A DNA stretch of 64,000 nucleotides from Clostridium tertium (GCF_017873245.1 NZ_JAGGJY010000004.1:124001-188000); one strand, 5' to 3'; positions 1 through 9,317 are shown, counted from the first letter of the stretch. The notes: generated by a model from the letters alone, not told the origin. Numbers and translations are program-made.

Positions 1-2034
1 TGTATATTCAACTATAAAACCTACCACTTCGCTATAATCTTTATAGTTTTGAAACGTTTCTCTTTCAAAGTCCTTATATATACTTGGCTGCCTATAACTA
101 TTACTTTTTATATCCACTTCCTTCTCCTCCAAAATTTCATTAATTGAATTTTTACTTCTAACATATTCATTACTACTATTTATTTCATTATCCATAGTTT
201 CTATATTTTTTAGATTTTCGTAAGTATCATCATTATTATCACTATCTAAATTTTCGTTAATATTATTTTCTCCATCATCTCTATATGCTTTACTACTTCT
301 AGATCCTATAAACCCAATATTATTTATTATAGTTTCTATAGCAGAACTTAAGCATACCTGACCATATCCCCAACTCGGATCTGGATATACTACATCTGTT
401 CTAGGCCTCTTAGCCGAAACTACTAAATAATATTTCAGCCTCTCACCAAATAAATATGGATCATTTCTTTTTAAGATTCCCCATTCCATCATCAACGCTG
501 CAATTCCAGTTACATGCGGAGTCGCCATGGACGTACCGCTCTTAGTATCAAATGACCTATTGGGAGTTGGTGCTGAAATACCTTCTCCTGGGGCTACTAA
601 ATCTGGCCTTATTGCCTCAAATATTGCTGGTCTTCCTCTTCCACTGAAAGAGGATATATTATTTGTAACATAATTATAGCTTCCAACCGCAATTATATTA
701 CTTACTGTTGCAGGAATTCCAAGTGTATTTAATACAGTTGGTTGTAAAAACTTTGTATTAACATTTAATCCTTCAGATATTGGCAACCACATGTCAAATA
801 TGCCTGTATATTCATTTTGTAATGATAACCTAATTTCCCACTGCCCTGCTGATATATATTGACTATTTGTTAGTAATGCAATTGATATTTCTCCTATTAA
901 ATCAAAGGGTTTAGGTCCAGTATAATAAACTTGATATCTATCCCTTCCTATTATTCCTTCAGTGTATCCCTCTCTTATTATTATCTCTCCGCTTGTTGCT
1001 GCAGTAGGGCTTGTTATTCTTATAGATATGTTAGATAAAACAGACTTATATAAATTTAATATTACAGCTGGTTCATCCTCAGCTACATTTATAGATATTC
1101 TTTTTTCCCCTGTTAAATCTCCACCAACATGATGAGCTGCATCCCCCTCATTTCCAGCAGCAATAGCAATTGTAATCCTTTCTAGTGTCGATATAGTTGA
1201 TATATATTGCTCTAAAAGACTTGTTCCATTATGAGCTCCATCATTAGTACTTAAACTTATATTAACTACTAATGGCTTATTCAATTCCTTTCCCCTATCG
1301 ACAAGAAACTTTAGCCCTCTCATTATATTAGTACTAAGTGCAAATTGCCCTCTAGTAGATTTAACCATTGCAATCGAACTTTTAGGAGCCACTCCATAAA
1401 ATGCTGGATTTATATTTCCTCCAGCACAAGCAATCCCAGCTACATGAGTTCCATGTTCTGCATTATCATAGGAAGGAACTACAGAAAATGGATCTGTATT
1501 TTGAAGAGCAGTATTTATAATCTCTCTATTATATATCTTTCCATTATCACTTAAATCATATATATAATCGATTCTTGTTGTTCCATCTTCATTTCTAAAT
1601 GCTGGATGAGTATAATCTATACCCGTATCTATAAATCCAACTAAAATACCCTCACCCTGAATACCAAAACTTTCTCTAGCTGTATTTACACAAGCCGCTC
1701 TATTACTTTGGGAGTCTGTAGTATATAAGCTTTTAGGTAATTCTATATATTGTATCGAACTGACATTTGCTAATCTCCATAAATTATCAACAGGTATATT
1801 AACTATTCCAAATCCAAAACCTAAATCCTCATATCTTCCACCTAAGTCCTCTACAATTTTAGTTATATTCTCAGGGCTATCTCCAGATATTATAGTTACT
1901 TCTATTGTCCCTCCATCCGAAAAACTAGTACCATGACTTATTCCTAATTTACTCAATATATTCTTTGGTACATTTTGTATAAGTCCTAATCCCGCATCCA
2001 CCTTATTTGGATTTATGTTTTCTATAGTTCTCAC
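1..2034 (-). CDS. Csp-like subtilisin-family serine protease (partial, runs off left edge)
   Basis: Family S8 protease related to the clostridial Csp proteins that act in spore germination by processing pro-SleC. Numbered from the codon at 2025: an N-terminal inhibitor-like pro-region to about residue 110, then the catalytic domain with Asp133 (FIDTGIDY), His191 (EHGTHVAGI) and Ser499 (SGTSMATPHV), so the triad is intact. After the catalytic domain comes an Asn/Asp/Glu-rich linker, and the last visible residues (VVGFIVEY) resemble the start of another Csp pro-region, hinting at a fused second protease as in C. difficile CspBA. The frame is open to base 1, so the C-terminus is unseen. Start: a GTG at 2034 has almost no ribosome site; GAGGTGA is ideally spaced for an ATA at 2025 (see findings). 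No signal peptide. The family is certain; a germination role is inferred. Confidence 0.9.
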   Translation of the reverse strand, partial: MRTIENINPNKVDAGLGLIQNVPKNILSKLGISHGTSFSDGGTIEVTIISGDSPENITKIVEDLGGRYEDLGFGFGIVNIPVDNLWRLANVSSIQYIELPKSLYTTDSQSNRAACVNTARESFGIQGEGILVGFIDTGIDYTHPAFRNEDGTTRIDYIYDLSDNGKIYNREIINTALQNTDPFSVVPSYDNAEHGTHVAGIACAGGNINPAFYGVAPKSSIAMVKSTRGQFALSTNIMRGLKFLVDRGKELNKPLVVNISLSTNDGAHNGTSLLEQYISTISTLERITIAIAAGNEGDAAHHVGGDLTGEKRISINVAEDEPAVILNLYKSVLSNISIRITSPTAATSGEIIIREGYTEGIIGRDRYQVYYTGPKPFDLIGEISIALLTNSQYISAGQWEIRLSLQNEYTGIFDMWLPISEGLNVNTKFLQPTVLNTLGIPATVSNIIAVGSYNYVTNNISSFSGRGRPAIFEAIRPDLVAPGEGISAPTPNRSFDTKSGTSMATPHVTGIAALMMEWGILKRNDPYLFGERLKYYLVVSAKRPRTDVVYPDPSWGYGQVCLSSAIETIINNIGFIGSRSSKAYRDDGENNINENLDSDNNDDTYENLKNIETMDNEINSSNEYVRSKNSINEILEEKEVDIKSNSYRQPSIYKDFERETFQNYKDYSEVVGFIVEYT

Positions 2035-2057
2035 CTCTCAATGTTGTTTATATCAAT

Positions 2058-2070
2058 ATATGTACTTTTT
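2058..2070 (-). promoter_or_regulatory. Upstream element shared with the csp-like operon at 35 kb
   Basis: On the minus strand this reads AAAAAGTACATAT. The same 13 bases occur upstream of the other csp-like operon at 35425-35437. The element ends 33 bases before the ATG there and 33 bases before the ATA codon at 2025 here. A shared promoter element, possibly for a sporulation sigma factor, is likely, but I could not match a full consensus. Confidence 0.5.
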
Positions 2071-2123
2071 TTGTAAAGTGGGAACCTAAATTATAATTTG
2101 TTTTATATATTCATAAGTTTTCT

Positions 2124-2169
2124 TTATAAAAAAAAGTTGTTTTGAATTTATTAAATCCAAAACAACTTT
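2124..2169 (-). terminator. Intrinsic terminator of the cyclophilin/DUF3783/XRE operon
   Basis: On the minus strand, stem AAAGTTGTTTTG / CAAAACAACTTT (12 bp, 13-base loop) is followed by a long T run, directly after the stop of the XRE gene. Confidence 0.9.
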
Positions 2170-2173
2170 CCGT

Positions 2174-2854
2174 TTATAATTTTATTTCTATTCTATCTAA
2201 TTTAGCTAATACAGAAATCTCGTTAAGATTCATAGTTTCAGTTAATAGGTTTCCTGCATTACTAACTAATAAGACTTTAGAGTTTCCTAAATTCTTTATT
2301 TGTCTTATTGCTCTTCTTCCTTTATATTCAACCAAAAATATTCCATTATTGCTTACTTCCTTTACTAAAGTAGCAAATGCTAAATCTCCTTTTAACATTC
2401 TAAATCCAGACATCTCATCATCTTGAATTTCTAAGTATAGAACCTTATCCTGAGAGTATCCCTCAACCTTATTTGAATGTATAGGTAATTCTTTAAAGCC
2501 CTTATTATTTTTTAATGAATAATCGAGAATAGGAACATTCTTTAACACAGATGAAAAAGCATTAGTCCAAACTTCATTCTTTTCTATATTTCCTTTAGAT
2601 AACTTATTTTTTACATCACTCATAGCCTTTCTTTCTTCAATTAAAGCTTCATCAGTAACAACCATACTAACATCATTAAAATCAGCATTTAATATTTTTG
2701 ATGCCTTGTCAATTAAAGATTCTTGAGCTACTCTTCTTCCCATTTCAATTTCATTTATAAACTTCTCTGCTACACCTAACTTTTTAGCTAATAACTTTTG
2801 ACTCATTCCACTCTTAAGTCTAGCCTCTTTTATTTTTTCCCCAACTCTACTCAC
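2174..2854 (-). CDS. XRE-family HTH regulator with degenerate S24/LexA-like C-terminal domain
   Basis: Probable DNA-binding regulator of 226 residues. Residues 1-60 form a Cro/C1-type helix-turn-helix (IKEARLKSGMSQKLLAKKLGV). The C-terminal half (about 130-226) has the shape of an S24 peptidase/LexA domain (LYLEIQDDEMSGFRMLKGDLAFA), but the usual catalytic Ser (DSM) is replaced in DEM and the partner Lys reads Arg in RRAIRQI. Self-cleavage is therefore unlikely and the domain may only sense or dimerise. It starts with GTG and overlaps the upstream DUF3783 gene by 8 bases, so it is translated with it. It is the last gene of a three-gene operon behind a cyclophilin. Targets are unknown. Confidence 0.85.
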   Translation of the reverse strand: MSRVGEKIKEARLKSGMSQKLLAKKLGVAEKFINEIEMGRRVAQESLIDKASKILNADFNDVSMVVTDEALIEERKAMSDVKNKLSKGNIEKNEVWTNAFSSVLKNVPILDYSLKNNKGFKELPIHSNKVEGYSQDKVLYLEIQDDEMSGFRMLKGDLAFATLVKEVSNNGIFLVEYKGRRAIRQIKNLGNSKVLLVSNAGNLLTETMNLNEISVLAKLDRIEIKL

Positions 2855-3224
2855 TTTGAGATCTTCCCTTCTGTTGTTTTAAGTACCATTCTCTTTCTTC
2901 AATTAAATGCTCCACTAAATAATTGAATTTCCACTCCATAGAAATTGGAGTTACTGTTGCTAATATTCCACCTTTGAACTTTTGTCTAATACTTCTTATA
3001 GTTTCTTTTAGCTCTTCATCAGAAAAATTATTAAAAAGAATAACAGATTCTCTTCGCGGATTTGAATTAAATGTCTCGAACTTTAACCCATTTAGTATAT
3101 CCTTAACAGTCATTTCAACCATTTCTGATGATATTTCTAAAAGCTTAATTCCTTCTTCTTTTAAAATATTTAACTCTCTTTCTGGAACATTATAAACTAA
3201 AATACACTTATTGTTATCAAGCAT
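2847..3224 (-). CDS. DUF3783 domain protein
   Basis: A 125-residue protein of the DUF3783 family, found mostly in Firmicutes, with no established function. The C-terminal half carries the family signature (ILFNNFSDEELKETI, then GGILATVTPISMEW). No membrane segment or signal peptide. The ribosome site TAGGAGG is well placed before the ATG. The end overlaps the XRE regulator start by 8 bases and the cyclophilin gene lies 22 bases upstream, so the three are one transcript. Confidence 0.8.
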   Translation of the reverse strand: MLDNNKCILVYNVPERELNILKEEGIKLLEISSEMVEMTVKDILNGLKFETFNSNPRRESVILFNNFSDEELKETIRSIRQKFKGGILATVTPISMEWKFNYLVEHLIEEREWYLKQQKGRSQSE

Positions 3225-3246
3225 ATAACCCCTCCTAACCCCTCTA

Positions 3247-3771
3247 TTAATCTTCTATGATTTCTGGCGCATCATAAGTTACACCAAAGGTATCTACTGT
3301 CATTTTTAATATCTTTTGATCTTCATAAGGCTTATCACTATAATCTCTCTTTGAGTTTACTATCTTGTCTACAACTTCCATTCCTTCAACAACTTTTCCA
3401 AATGATGCATATTGTCCATCTAAATGAGGAGAATCTGCAACCATTATAAAGAATTGGCTTCCTGCAGAATCAGGTATCATAGTTCTTGCCATTGAAAGAA
3501 CTCCTCTTGAATGTTTTAAATCATTTTTAAAGCCGTTTCTAGAAAATTCTCCTTTAATGCTATATCCAGGTCCACCTATACCTGTTCCTTCTGGGCATCC
3601 CCCTTGAATCATAAAACCTGGTATTACTCTATGAAATATAATACCATCATAGAAACCTCTATTTATTAAATCTATAAAATTTCTTACTGTATTTGGTGCT
3701 ATTTCTGGGTATAACTCAGCTTTTATAACACCTCCATCTTCCATATTTATAGTTACTATTGGATTTTGCAT
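3247..3771 (-). CDS. ppiB: Cyclophilin-type peptidyl-prolyl cis-trans isomerase
   Basis: Catalyses cis/trans isomerisation of X-Pro bonds to help protein folding. The 174-residue protein has the cyclophilin core: FHRVIPGFMIQGG near residue 50, GSQFFIM, and HLDGQYASFGKVVEGMEVVD. The catalytic Arg is in FHRV. There is no signal peptide or lipobox, so it acts in the cytoplasm. The ribosome site GAAAGGAG precedes the ATG. It leads a transcript continuing into DUF3783 and the XRE regulator. The length is normal for bacterial PpiB. Confidence 0.93.
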   Translation of the reverse strand: MQNPIVTINMEDGGVIKAELYPEIAPNTVRNFIDLINRGFYDGIIFHRVIPGFMIQGGCPEGTGIGGPGYSIKGEFSRNGFKNDLKHSRGVLSMARTMIPDSAGSQFFIMVADSPHLDGQYASFGKVVEGMEVVDKIVNSKRDYSDKPYEDQKILKMTVDTFGVTYDAPEIIED

Positions 3772-3814
3772 AATAAATCTCCTTTCAAATTAAATCTTTT
3801 ATTATTATTGTCAT

Positions 3815-3836
3815 ATTTGAATCTATAAATTCAAAT
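3815..3836. promoter_or_regulatory. Inverted repeat upstream of the cyclophilin operon
   Basis: Perfect 8-bp arms ATTTGAAT / ATTCAAAT around CTATAA, about 45 bases before the cyclophilin ATG. It may be an operator, perhaps for the XRE regulator of the same operon. This is inferred from symmetry and position only. Confidence 0.35.
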
Positions 3837-3913
3837 TTATAATATATATCCATTATAATTTAAGTCTGGAATTATATATTTTTTCTTCTTATGGTAATTA
3901 TATATTATTTAAT

Positions 3914-3941
3914 AAAAAAAGCATAGATTTCTCTATGCTTT
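3914..3941 (-). terminator. Intrinsic terminator after the STAS-like gene
   Basis: Minus-strand hairpin GCATAGA / TCTATGC (loop TTTC in + orientation), extended by A-T pairs and followed by seven Ts. It overlaps the stop codon of the STAS-like gene. Confidence 0.85.
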
Positions 3942-4215
3942 ATTGAAAAGTAGTTCCTAGTACCACTCTAGAATAATCAGTATAATTTGATAAATTTTTA
4001 ACACAAACTTGCTTAAAAATAAATTCTCTTCCAAATTTATTTATTAAATCTCCAAGTAAAACATTTAAGAAAGTAGTTGGAATTCTCTCAAAGCCTTCAA
4101 AGTCAAGGGATACTCCAATATTTATACTATTTCTAATAATTTCTCTTAGTAAAATTGCATCTTCTATAGTTATATCTTCACCTAATACGTCTTTTATTTT
4201 TATTTCAGTTTCCAT
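3940..4215 (-). CDS. STAS-like domain protein (DUF4325 type)
   Basis: A 91-residue single-domain protein of the STAS-like DUF4325 family, related in fold to anti-sigma factor antagonists. Visible features: an N-terminal strand (EIKIKDVLGEDI), the central VSLDFEGFERIPTTFLNVLLG segment typical of the family, and a C-terminal VCVKN strand. There is no adjacent ATPase or kinase partner of the kind this family sometimes has. It is monocistronic with its own terminator. Role unknown; probably protein-protein regulation. Confidence 0.75.
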   Translation of the reverse strand: METEIKIKDVLGEDITIEDAILLREIIRNSINIGVSLDFEGFERIPTTFLNVLLGDLINKFGREFIFKQVCVKNLSNYTDYSRVVLGTTFQ

Positions 4216-4325
4216 AAACTACCTCCACAACTTCGTAATTGATTAAATTTTCTGAAAATTCTCTTTACTATAATATATCAATTTTTAGAAATTTTGTCAA
4301 CGTTTTAACAAATTTTTTTTAAAAT

Positions 4326-4364
4326 ATTAGACTTATAGAATAAAACTATAAGCCTAACTTTTTT
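4326..4364. terminator. Hairpin downstream of murI (bidirectional, T run on + side)
   Basis: Stem ATTAGACTTATAG / CTATAAGCCTAAC with one mismatch. The cleaner T run is on the + side, although the adjacent gene ends on the - strand, where the tail is ATATTTT. It probably ends murI transcription. Confidence 0.55.
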
Positions 4365-4422
4365 ATCTTTAATAATTTATATTTTAATTATAATCATAAT
4401 TCAATTGCTTCAAAGACTTCAT

Positions 4423-5196
4423 CTATTTATTCAACAATCTATAGCTCAAATCTATAACTTCATTTTTATTTGAAGAGTTAATTATTTCAATAGTTCCATT
4501 TTCCCTTGATTCAGTTAATAAATTCTTCTCGCTCAACCTTCTTCTTAACTCTTTTGCTGTTCCTAGTCCTCCATCTATTATAGTAATATCCTTTCCTATA
4601 ATTTTAACTAAAGTATCCTTTATAAACGGATAATGTGTACATCCTAATACTATAGAAGCGATTTTACCACCATTGTATGTATTCACTTTTTCAAACAAGT
4701 ATTCCTCAACTTCCTTCCCATCAAGCTTACCAGACTCAATAAACTCTACAAGCCCAGGGCATGGTACAGGAATTATTGATGCTCTATCCTTATATCTATT
4801 CATCAACCTATTAAATTTTTCTTCCTTCAGTGTCATTGATGTTGCCATAATTAATATATTTCCGTCTTTGTTAAGCTCAACTGCTGGCTTTAATGCAGGT
4901 TCTATACCTACTAAAGGCAAATCCGGATATATTTTTCTAAGATCTGCAACAGCTGCACTAGTTGCTGTATTACAAGCAATAGCTATACCCTTAACCCCTT
5001 TATTTAATAGGAATTCTACAGCCTTAAATGTCAAATCTCTAACCTCTTCAACGCTCTTTACTCCATAAGGTGCATTTTTAGAATCTCCAAAATATATATA
5101 GTTCTCATTCGGCATTACTTGTATTGCTTCCTTCATTACACTTAATCCGCCTACTCCTGAATCAAAAAAACCTATTGGCCTATTCTTATTGTCCAC
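4423..5196 (-). CDS. murI: Glutamate racemase
   Basis: Interconverts L- and D-glutamate to supply D-Glu for peptidoglycan. 257 residues, normal for the family. Motifs: [12 protein letters not shown] at the N-terminus, the first catalytic Cys in ACNTATSAA (about residue 74) and the second in GCTHYPF (about residue 187). It begins with GTG; the site GGAGTGAG lies just upstream. It stands alone, with the divergent MutS-like gene upstream and a hairpin downstream. Confidence 0.95.
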   Translation of the reverse strand: MDNKNRPIGFFDSGVGGLSVMKEAIQVMPNENYIYFGDSKNAPYGVKSVEEVRDLTFKAVEFLLNKGVKGIAIACNTATSAAVADLRKIYPDLPLVGIEPALKPAVELNKDGNILIMATSMTLKEEKFNRLMNRYKDRASIIPVPCPGLVEFIESGKLDGKEVEEYLFEKVNTYNGGKIASIVLGCTHYPFIKDTLVKIIGKDITIIDGGLGTAKELRRRLSEKNLLTESRENGTIEIINSSNKNEVIDLSYRLLNK

Positions 5197-5375
5197 CTAA
5201 TCTCACTCCATTTTCTTTAATTCTATATTTTATTTTATACCTTTATTTAATATAAATCTACAAATTTATAATGTTATTTAACTTCAATAAACTTTTAAGA
5301 CAATCCATAAATACTATTTTTCCCATTAATGTTATATTATAATAAATTATATGATTAATTAATAGAGGTGGTTTT

Positions 5376-7127
5376 TTGAAAAGAAAGTTATTAATTTATA
5401 AATATCTTACATGCGTTTTTGCAGCTTTATCTATAGCTACTATTTATTTTACATTTAAATTAGGCCCACAATTAGGAGGTAGAATATATCAAATAGGAAT
5501 TTTTCTCTTTATTATATTTATTGTTATTTCTTCTAACCTTTTTGATAAGTCAAGAAAATTTAATGAAATACTTTACTTAATCTCATCTTGGCCAAATGCA
5601 TATGATTCTAAATTTGACTTTAATAAGATACATAAATTTTATTATGAATATGGTCCTAAATCTTTAAATGAAAATACCTTTCATGATATAGATGATCAAA
5701 CTGCTCATGATCTAAATGTTGATGAGGTTTTTAAAAAGATAAGCAATTGTTCATCAACTCCAGGCGAGCAAATGCTGTATTATATTTTAAGAACACCAAA
5801 AACTAATAGTGCTGAATTAATAGAAAGAAATAAAATAATAGAAAAATTTAAGAATGATGAAAATCTAAGAAGTACAATACAACAGATATTTTCTAACTTA
5901 GGAAAACAAAGAAAAGGTGAGATATTTAATTTATTTAATACAGAAACAGTTGTAAATAAATCAAAGGTATTATTATACAATCTAATAGCTTTAAGCTCAG
6001 TTGTAGCATTAGTTTGGTTTATTATTGATGGCGCTGATAAAATTCCAACTTTTATAGGAATTTTTGCCATATACATGTTCATTTCACTGCGAACAGCATC
6101 TGAAATAGAATATGAACTTACTTCACTTCAATATTTAGGTGACTTTATTAGAGCTTCTAAGGAACTATCTAAAATTGACGATCCTACTTTAAAGGATGAA
6201 ATAGACAAAATAAAAGAAAGAGTAGATCTATTTTCTAAAATAGATAAAAAAACATTATTTATCTATTCTCAAGGAGCTTTAGATATATTTATAGAAACAA
6301 TAAATGCTTTATTTTTAACTAGAATACGATCTTACTACTCTATAATCAATATTATCAAGAAAAATAGACAAGAGTTAATAGAACTCTATGCATTAGTTGG
6401 TAAAATAGAAGCTTATATCTCTGTATCTTCTTATAGAACTAAATTAAAAAATTATAGTTTACCTAACTTTACTGATAATAAAAATAATTTATTTAAAATA
6501 GAAAATGCTTGTCATCCATTATTAGAGGATGGTATTCCTAACAGTATAAATTTAAATAATAAGGGAGTTATTTTAACAGGTTCAAACATGTCTGGTAAAT
6601 CTACATTTATGAGAACTCTAGCTTTAAATATGCTATTAGCTCAATCTATTTATACATGTTTATGTGATGATTATAATGCTTCCTTCTTTAGGGTTATGTC
6701 TTCTCTTAGTATTTCAGATGATGTTTTATCTGGTACTAGCTATTATTTGGAGGAATGTAATGCTGTTCTTAGGATTTTAAATTCATTAGACGAAGAGGTA
6801 CCAGCATTTTGCATAATTGATGAAATATTTAAAGGAACAAACCCAATTGAAAGAATAGCTACCTCTAAGCAGATTTTAAAATATATTATGAGTAGGAATG
6901 CACTTTCAATTGTTGCAACACACGATTTAGAATTAGCCGAAACTTGTAATGATAAATATTTAAAATATTATTTTTGTGAAGATGTTGATGAAAATGAAGG
7001 TTTAATTTTTGATTTTAAATTAAAAGAGGGCATTTGTAATACAGGAAATGCCATAAAACTATTATCCTATTTAGGCTATCCTAATGAGATAATAAATGAT
7101 TCAATTAAAGATATTTCTTCTAAATAA
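5376..7127 (+). CDS. Membrane-associated MutS-family ATPase
   Basis: A 583-residue relative of mismatch-repair MutS retaining only the lever/clamp and ATPase domains. The N-terminus has two hydrophobic segments (about residues 10-25 and 35-52) and a further pair near 200-235, so the protein should be membrane-bound, unlike true MutS or MutS2. The ATPase domain (from about 385) has Walker A GSNMSGKST, Walker B FCIIDEIFKGTNP and the signature serines near SLSISDD. The mismatch-recognition domain and the Smr nuclease of MutS2 are absent. It starts with TTG after GAGGTGG and is monocistronic with a strong terminator. A repair role should not be assumed; the function is unknown. Confidence 0.85.
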   Translation: MKRKLLIYKYLTCVFAALSIATIYFTFKLGPQLGGRIYQIGIFLFIIFIVISSNLFDKSRKFNEILYLISSWPNAYDSKFDFNKIHKFYYEYGPKSLNENTFHDIDDQTAHDLNVDEVFKKISNCSSTPGEQMLYYILRTPKTNSAELIERNKIIEKFKNDENLRSTIQQIFSNLGKQRKGEIFNLFNTETVVNKSKVLLYNLIALSSVVALVWFIIDGADKIPTFIGIFAIYMFISLRTASEIEYELTSLQYLGDFIRASKELSKIDDPTLKDEIDKIKERVDLFSKIDKKTLFIYSQGALDIFIETINALFLTRIRSYYSIINIIKKNRQELIELYALVGKIEAYISVSSYRTKLKNYSLPNFTDNKNNLFKIENACHPLLEDGIPNSINLNNKGVILTGSNMSGKSTFMRTLALNMLLAQSIYTCLCDDYNASFFRVMSSLSISDDVLSGTSYYLEECNAVLRILNSLDEEVPAFCIIDEIFKGTNPIERIATSKQILKYIMSRNALSIVATHDLELAETCNDKYLKYYFCEDVDENEGLIFDFKLKEGICNTGNAIKLLSYLGYPNEIINDSIKDISSK

Positions 7128-7137
7128 AAATATAAGT

Positions 7138-7196
7138 ATGTAGGTTTGTTTTTTATAACTTCACTTGAAGTCAAACAGACCTGCATATTTTTATTT
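7138..7196 (+). terminator. Intrinsic terminator of the MutS-like gene
   Basis: A 14-bp stem with two G-U pairs (7138-7151 with 7173-7186) followed by ATTTTTATTT, directly downstream of the stop. Confidence 0.9.
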
Positions 7197-7258
7197 AATA
7201 ATTTAAAAATTCTATATACATCTAATATTATTTTCACATTATTTTGTTAAATTAATTA

Positions 7259-7287
7259 TTGACATCATACCATGTATATAATAGAAT
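7259..7287 (+). promoter_or_regulatory. Sigma-A promoter of glnA
   Basis: TTGACA (7259-7264), 17-base spacer, TAGAAT (7282-7287). Start of transcription expected near 7294, giving a leader of about 110 bases. Confidence 0.75.
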
Positions 7288-7310
7288 TGCTTTATAATTA
7301 AAGAATTTTA

Positions 7311-7345
7311 CGAATATTATGACGTCTAGACCAGTTAAATATTCG
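7311..7345 (+). promoter_or_regulatory. Hairpin in the glnA leader
   Basis: Arms CGAATATT (7311-7318) and AATATTCG (7338-7345) around a 19-base loop that itself holds GTCTAGAC. No terminator follows. It may be a binding site for an RNA- or DNA-binding nitrogen regulator; this is inferred from symmetry only. Confidence 0.4.
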
Positions 7346-7401
7346 ATTTAAAGCAGAAAGGAAGTGACTTTTCCTTGTTATATTTCGGCAAGGAAGATTT
7401 T

Positions 7402-9297
7402 ATGAAAGATTTAATTTTTACAATACCAAAATCAAAGCATAATAAAGAAGACTTATTTAGAATCTTTAAAGACCATCCTGAAATAAAATTTGTATCTATT
7501 GTTGGAATAGATTTATCAGGTAATGATACTGACGAAAAAATTCCATCAAGATTATTTTTAGATGATATTGACTCATTTTTAAATGGAGTTGCTATTCAAA
7601 CAGACGGTTCTTCAGTTGTACTTCCTGGGATTGCAACATTAAATGACGCAAAAGTTGATATGATTGCAGATCTTAATGCTAATTGGTTTGTTGACTATAA
7701 TTACGATCATATTGATCCATTTACTAACAAACCTATTGGTACTCTTAGAATTCCTTCATTCCTAATTCATAATAATAAATCAGTATGTTCAAGAAACATT
7801 CTTACTTCAGCAATAAATACATTTAAATCAACTCTTTTAGATATCTTTAAAAATAAACCTAAAACTTTAAAACCATTTGGAATTGAATATGATGATATAA
7901 ATGAAATTGTAATAACTTCAGCTTCCGAACTAGAATTTTGGGTTAAAACTCCAAATGAACAAGCTCATATAGAAGAATTGTCTACATCTCAAGTATTACA
8001 AGAGCAATATTGGACAAGAACTAAAGGTGCTGTTAGAACTGCATTAGAAGAAACTTTACTTCTTATGGAATCATATGGATTTGAACCTGAAATGGGACAT
8101 AAAGAAGTTGGTGGAGTAAAGTCAAAGCTTGACTCTAATGGACAATTCAATCATATAATGGAACAACTCGAAATAGACTGGAAATACGCTGATGCTATTC
8201 AAGCTGCTGATAATGAAATCTTCGTAAAAATATTAACTCAAGAAACATTCAGAAGACATGGCCTAGATGTTACGTTTAAGGCAAAGCCAATAGATGACGT
8301 TGCTGGTTCTGGAATGCATATACACTTAGGTGTTAGTTTAAAATTAAAAGACGGAAAAAGAATAAACTTATTCCACGCGACTAAAGAAGATTTCATAAGC
8401 TGCATAGGATACGGAGCAATAATGGGCGTATTAAAAAATTATGAAATTATGAATCCATTTATATCTTCGACTAGTGGTGCATTTAAAAGATTAAAACCTG
8501 GCTTTGAGGCACCTATATGTATAGTTACATCACTTGGAGTATCTCCTGATAATCCATCAAGAAATAGAACTATATTAATAGGTTTAATAAGAGACTTAAC
8601 AAATCCATTAGCAACAAGATTTGAGCTTAGATCGCCTAACCCTCATACAAATATATATCTAGCTCTTTCTGTTTCATATATGGCAATGCTTGATGGAATA
8701 ATTTATGCTCTTGAAAATGATAAAACTGAAGAAGAACTTTTGGCAGAGTTATCAAAGAAACCTGGTGATGATGCATCTTATTTAGAAAAATCTAGAGCTT
8801 ATAGAAGTGAAGAAGACGTATTTGAATTCTATACAGATAATGAAAGAATCGAATACTTTGGTAAAGCACCTGCTACTGTATATGAAAACTTAATTCAATT
8901 AGATACGTATTCAGATAAACTAAATATATTAAAAAGAAATGATGTATTTAGTGATAAATTAATAAATAGCTTTAAACTCGCTACAATTCAAAGATGGACT
9001 ACAGATATTGTTCATAGAGTTATATTAAATCATGCTGCTGAAGTTAGATCATTTAAAAAACTTCACTCTGAGAACGCATTAGATTTAGATATATCAAATT
9101 GGATGACTATAGACAACTTAAGACATTATATAATGAAAGATACTTATACAACCAAAAGCTTATTCACTCGTATAAAGTTAGCTTTATCTAATGAAGATTA
9201 TGCTCTAGCATCTGATCTATCACTTGAATTAGAAGATAAAATGAGTGAATTAAGAAATCTTTACGCTAACTATACAAAGAATTTATTAGATATATAA
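7402..9297 (+). CDS. glnA: Glutamine synthetase (large clostridial form)
   Basis: Makes glutamine from glutamate, ammonia and ATP. At about 631 residues it is longer than GSI (about 440) and matches the large clostridial type. Visible motifs: SASELEFWV (metal-binding Glu), VAGSGMHIHLGV (glutamate/ATP-binding His), and TRFELRSPNPHTNIYLAL with the conserved Arg and C-terminal catalytic segment. I chose the ATG at 7402, five bases after AAGGAAG; an in-frame TTG at 7375 would add nine residues and also has a purine-rich site, so it is not excluded. Monocistronic, with its own promoter, leader hairpin and terminator. Confidence 0.93.
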   Translation: MKDLIFTIPKSKHNKEDLFRIFKDHPEIKFVSIVGIDLSGNDTDEKIPSRLFLDDIDSFLNGVAIQTDGSSVVLPGIATLNDAKVDMIADLNANWFVDYNYDHIDPFTNKPIGTLRIPSFLIHNNKSVCSRNILTSAINTFKSTLLDIFKNKPKTLKPFGIEYDDINEIVITSASELEFWVKTPNEQAHIEELSTSQVLQEQYWTRTKGAVRTALEETLLLMESYGFEPEMGHKEVGGVKSKLDSNGQFNHIMEQLEIDWKYADAIQAADNEIFVKILTQETFRRHGLDVTFKAKPIDDVAGSGMHIHLGVSLKLKDGKRINLFHATKEDFISCIGYGAIMGVLKNYEIMNPFISSTSGAFKRLKPGFEAPICIVTSLGVSPDNPSRNRTILIGLIRDLTNPLATRFELRSPNPHTNIYLALSVSYMAMLDGIIYALENDKTEEELLAELSKKPGDDASYLEKSRAYRSEEDVFEFYTDNERIEYFGKAPATVYENLIQLDTYSDKLNILKRNDVFSDKLINSFKLATIQRWTTDIVHRVILNHAAEVRSFKKLHSENALDLDISNWMTIDNLRHYIMKDTYTTKSLFTRIKLALSNEDYALASDLSLELEDKMSELRNLYANYTKNLLDI

Positions 9298-9317
9298 ATT
9301 TATATAGAAACATTGTT

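Noticed and set aside
7259..7282. TTGACA with TATAAT at 7277 as the glnA promoter
   Set aside because: The spacer would be only 12 bases; TAGAAT at 7282 gives the proper 17.
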